Assembly (NCBI GenBank): GCA_964425485.1
Contig: CAYRML010000078.1
Coordinates: 1-6,172 of the forward strand
DNA from: CAYRML01 sp964425485
GTDB lineage: Bacteria; Bacillota; Dehalobacteriia; UBA4068
Direction of reading: 5' to 3'
DNA length: 6,172 nt
A program made the translations under genes and the position numbers. Below the pieces are notes generated by a model. That model was not told the DNA's origin. It worked only from the letters and a program-made list of their open reading frames with translations, and made no database searches. Shown here piece by piece: positions 4,484 to 6,172 of this stretch; the first letter of the stretch is position 1, and each line of letters opens with the position of its first letter.

Positions 4484-5476
4484 ATGCAGTTCTTACTTTT
4501 GATCTTAGGCTTGGGGCTTATTGTAAAAAGCGCGGATATATTGATCGATTCTGCGGCAAAGATAGCGCGCAGATATGGCGTTTCTTCGTTTATTATCGGC
4601 ATTACCGTCATCGCCTTCGGAACAAGCGCGCCTGAGCTTGCAGTGGGCATATTATCCGGGATCAGCCAGACCAATCAATTGACGCTCGGCAATATCATCG
4701 GCAGCTGTCTCTCTAACATAGCGCTCATCGTCGGCCTTTCGGCAATGATCTTTCCTTTGATGGTAAAAGACACTGTCGTAAAGCGGGAATTGCCAATGTT
4801 GATCATCATTCAAGTGGCTTTAGGTGCTATGATGTTCATTGACGGACAGCTGTCAAGGATCGACGGCATTATCCTTATGGGATCATTCGTCGCATTCATG
4901 GTGTATATTTTTCTCAATGCCAAAAAATCGATGAAAATACAGATCGACCCGGAAGGCGATATCGATACCGATAACGATGGGAACAGAGTCGCCCCATCAA
5001 ACAACAGCGGGCAAGAAAGCTCTGGCATGGTCAAATTAGGGCTCTTTTCCATAATATCGTTAATAGGGCTTTTTGGCGGCGGCAAGCTGACGGTAGACAG
5101 CAGCACCCAGATCGCCCAAAGCTTTGGCCTGAGCGAGACGATGATCGGATTGACTGTGCTGGCTCTTGCCACAACGATGCCTGAGCTCATCACCAGCATA
5201 GTAGCTGCGAGGAAAAAAGAGCATGAGATCGTGCTTGGCAATTGTATCGGCAGTTGTATCTTGAATATACTGCTTGTTTTGGGCTTATCTTCGTTCATAT
5301 CGCCCATCGCCGTCGAAGGCGGACTTTGGTTTGATTTTATCTCTATGCTGGCGCTTGCCGCATTCGTATTTTTCATGTCTTTCCTGAAAAAAAAGATACA
5401 ACGGCCCGTTGGCATTGTCTTAGTGGCTATTTATGTCATATATATCACCACAAAGGTCATGCTAGCTTTGACATGA
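4484..5476 (+). CDS. CaCA-family sodium/calcium exchanger (YrbG-like inner membrane antiporter)
   Basis: A 330-residue integral membrane antiporter with two Na_Ca_ex halves and about ten transmembrane helices, the usual size for YrbG-type exchangers. The first alpha repeat is GTSAPELAV (46-54) with GNIIGSCLSN (69-78). The second is ATTMPELITS (229-238) with GNCIGSCILN (252-261). Glu51 and Glu234 in the PE motifs, and Ser74/Asn78 and Ser257/Asn261, fit the cation-coordinating positions known for NCX_Mj. Both repeats have Cys (75, 258) where GSN is usual, and the second has ATT in place of GTS. The loop joining the halves (about 153-180) is acidic, with an EF-hand-like DTDNDG at 161-166. ATG at 4484 has GGAGG at 4475-4479, slightly close. 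It has its own promoter and a terminator-bearing leader; a terminator follows at 5528. Calcium is the usual family substrate, but ion specificity is not proven by sequence. Confidence 0.92.
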   Translation: MQFLLLILGLGLIVKSADILIDSAAKIARRYGVSSFIIGITVIAFGTSAPELAVGILSGISQTNQLTLGNIIGSCLSNIALIVGLSAMIFPLMVKDTVVKRELPMLIIIQVALGAMMFIDGQLSRIDGIILMGSFVAFMVYIFLNAKKSMKIQIDPEGDIDTDNDGNRVAPSNNSGQESSGMVKLGLFSIISLIGLFGGGKLTVDSSTQIAQSFGLSETMIGLTVLALATTMPELITSIVAARKKEHEIVLGNCIGSCILNILLVLGLSSFISPIAVEGGLWFDFISMLALAAFVFFMSFLKKKIQRPVGIVLVAIYVIYITTKVMLALT

Positions 5477-5527
5477 CCTGTTCAAGGATAAGCATCGCCC
5501 TTTATCGCATTCAAAAAACACAAAAAA

Positions 5528-5555
5528 AACCGAACGATAATCGTTCGGTTCTTTT
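5528..5555. terminator. Bidirectional intrinsic terminator between convergent genes
   Basis: AACCGAACGA (5528-5537) pairs with TCGTTCGGTT (5541-5550) around a TAA loop. On the plus strand it is followed by CTTTT, ending the exchanger mRNA. On the minus strand the A run 5522-5529 supplies a longer U tract, ending the convergent radical SAM transcript. Confidence 0.88.
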
Positions 5556-5738
5556 ATCTGAGTCTAAAAGGCATTTTATACTTTCGTTAACCTCAATGAT
5601 CTGGTCTAATACTTCGGGCTGGCTTGACCCAAAGCCGTATGAGGACTTGTCCTATATTACCGCTTACAAAAGATCATTTAAAGTACGTGGCATGATATAT
5701 CAACCGCCAGAAACATAGATACCGGCAATTTCCCCTTC
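5556..5738. other. Non-coding gap, 3' flank of the minus-strand gene
   Basis: These 183 bp hold no supported gene. A small hairpin GGCTT/AAGCC (5621-5636) is present without a T tract. A 46-codon open stretch on the minus strand (5651-5511) lacks a start codon and runs through the terminator, so it is not called. The region is most simply a long 3' untranslated segment of the radical SAM gene, ending at the terminator at 5528-5550. Confidence 0.5.
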
Positions 5739-6172
5739 TTAACAACCCCCGTCAGAAATTTCTGAAGTATAAGTTGCTCCTCCTAGATTGTTTTCAGACG
5801 TCTTTCTAAAATGGTATCCGTAAATGGCAAAGGTCATAGCCATGGGAAAAGATTTAGGACGTTTGAAGATGGACCAGAAAAACAATTTCCAATAGTATTT
5901 TCTTTCCTTGCCGAAACAGCCCAGATGAAAGATAGCCTTAATAAAAGCTCCGATGGCATTTAAGCTGAGAGGCCGCCTGCCCAAATGAACGGGACGAAAT
6001 TCTTTGAGGAAAGTCATAACACGTTCATAGTAGTAATGTGGAGAGTAGATTGTGCTGACAATCTGTTTATAGCCATCAATTAAAGTATCTAAATTCATCT
6101 TAGGACTAAAATTAATTGACAGATCGGTATTGTTGCCGTTAAAATGATCGGTTACCCTGCCTTCTGCCTCCA
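5739..6172 (-). CDS. Partial CDS, C-terminal part of a B12-binding radical SAM protein (DUF4070 region)
   Basis: The frame is open from the right edge to a TAA at 5741-5739, giving 143 C-terminal residues. The Met encoded at 6098 is internal, since the 24 residues before it (EAEGRVTDHFNGNNTDLSIN...) read as protein without a stop and fit the family. Recognisable features are the GR...GNNTDLSINFSPKM stretch, then LIDGYKQIVSTIYSPHYYYERVMTFLKEF. This resembles the C-terminal DUF4070 region of proteins with an N-terminal cobalamin-binding domain and a central radical SAM domain. A basic/aromatic segment (KERKYYWKLFFWSIFKRPKSF) and a GGC C-terminus follow. The CxxxCxxC cluster and B12 domain would lie outside the window. 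Substrate unknown. It converges on the exchanger gene and shares the terminator at 5528-5550. Family assignment is by remembered pattern, moderately sure. Confidence 0.75.
   Translation of the reverse strand, partial: EAEGRVTDHFNGNNTDLSINFSPKMNLDTLIDGYKQIVSTIYSPHYYYERVMTFLKEFRPVHLGRRPLSLNAIGAFIKAIFHLGCFGKERKYYWKLFFWSIFKRPKSFPMAMTFAIYGYHFRKTSENNLGGATYTSEISDGGC

Noticed and set aside
4810..5415. Minus-strand ORF of 201 codons opposite the exchanger
   Set aside because: Antisense shadow of a clear membrane protein gene; low-complexity composition, no RBS, no domain.
5473..5718. 81-codon plus-strand ORF after the exchanger
   Set aside because: It overlaps the exchanger stop codon, reads through the terminator hairpin at 5528-5550, and lacks a Shine-Dalgarno.

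Overview
The window looks like chromosome of a low-to-moderate G+C, probably anaerobic Bacillota (Clostridia or Negativicutes-like). This is inferred from strong AGGAGG-type ribosome binding sites, T-tailed intrinsic terminators, a SigW-like ECF sigma factor with a membrane anti-sigma partner carrying a DUF4349 domain, a tRNA with encoded CCA, and a DUF4070-type radical SAM protein. The genus cannot be named from the sequence alone. No transposase, integrase, phage gene or CRISPR array is visible.

Left part (1-2320, all genes on the minus strand). A two-gene operon encodes an ECF sigma factor (1506-2135) and, overlapping its 3' end, a membrane-anchored anti-sigma-like protein with a C-terminal DUF4349 domain (218-1519). 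It ends in a terminator at 198-219, with a near copy at 150-172. Beyond these lies a minus-strand promoter and the first 26 codons of an unrecognised gene running off the left edge. Divergent from the sigma operon is a tRNA-Leu(CAA) gene with its own consensus promoter (2258-2286) and a long palindromic terminator. The sigma/tRNA intergenic region holds a 9-bp direct repeat spaced 22 bp and a small inverted repeat.

Centre (2443-4279, plus strand). A compact arsenic unit: a promoter with an overlapping ATATGA/TCATAT operator-like element, an ArsR/SmtB-family repressor with a CxC metalloid site (2651-2962), and an ArsM-type arsenite S-adenosylmethionine methyltransferase (2988-4031) retaining the three conserved cysteines. 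In the family model, As(III) releases ArsR and induces ArsM, which methylates the arsenic. No efflux pump or arsenate reductase lies in the window.

Right part (4280-6172). A near-consensus promoter (TTGACT, 17 bp, TATAAT) is followed by a leader of about 170 nt containing a strong GNRA-capped intrinsic terminator before a CaCA-family (YrbG-like) sodium/calcium exchanger (4484-5476). This layout suggests attenuation or an unidentified riboswitch, and is the most interesting unexplained element here. The exchanger has an EF-hand-like acidic loop between its two halves and a cysteine in the GSN position of both alpha repeats. A bidirectional terminator (5528-5555) separates it from a convergent minus-strand gene cut by the right edge, the C-terminal part of a B12-binding/radical SAM (DUF4070) protein (5739-6172).
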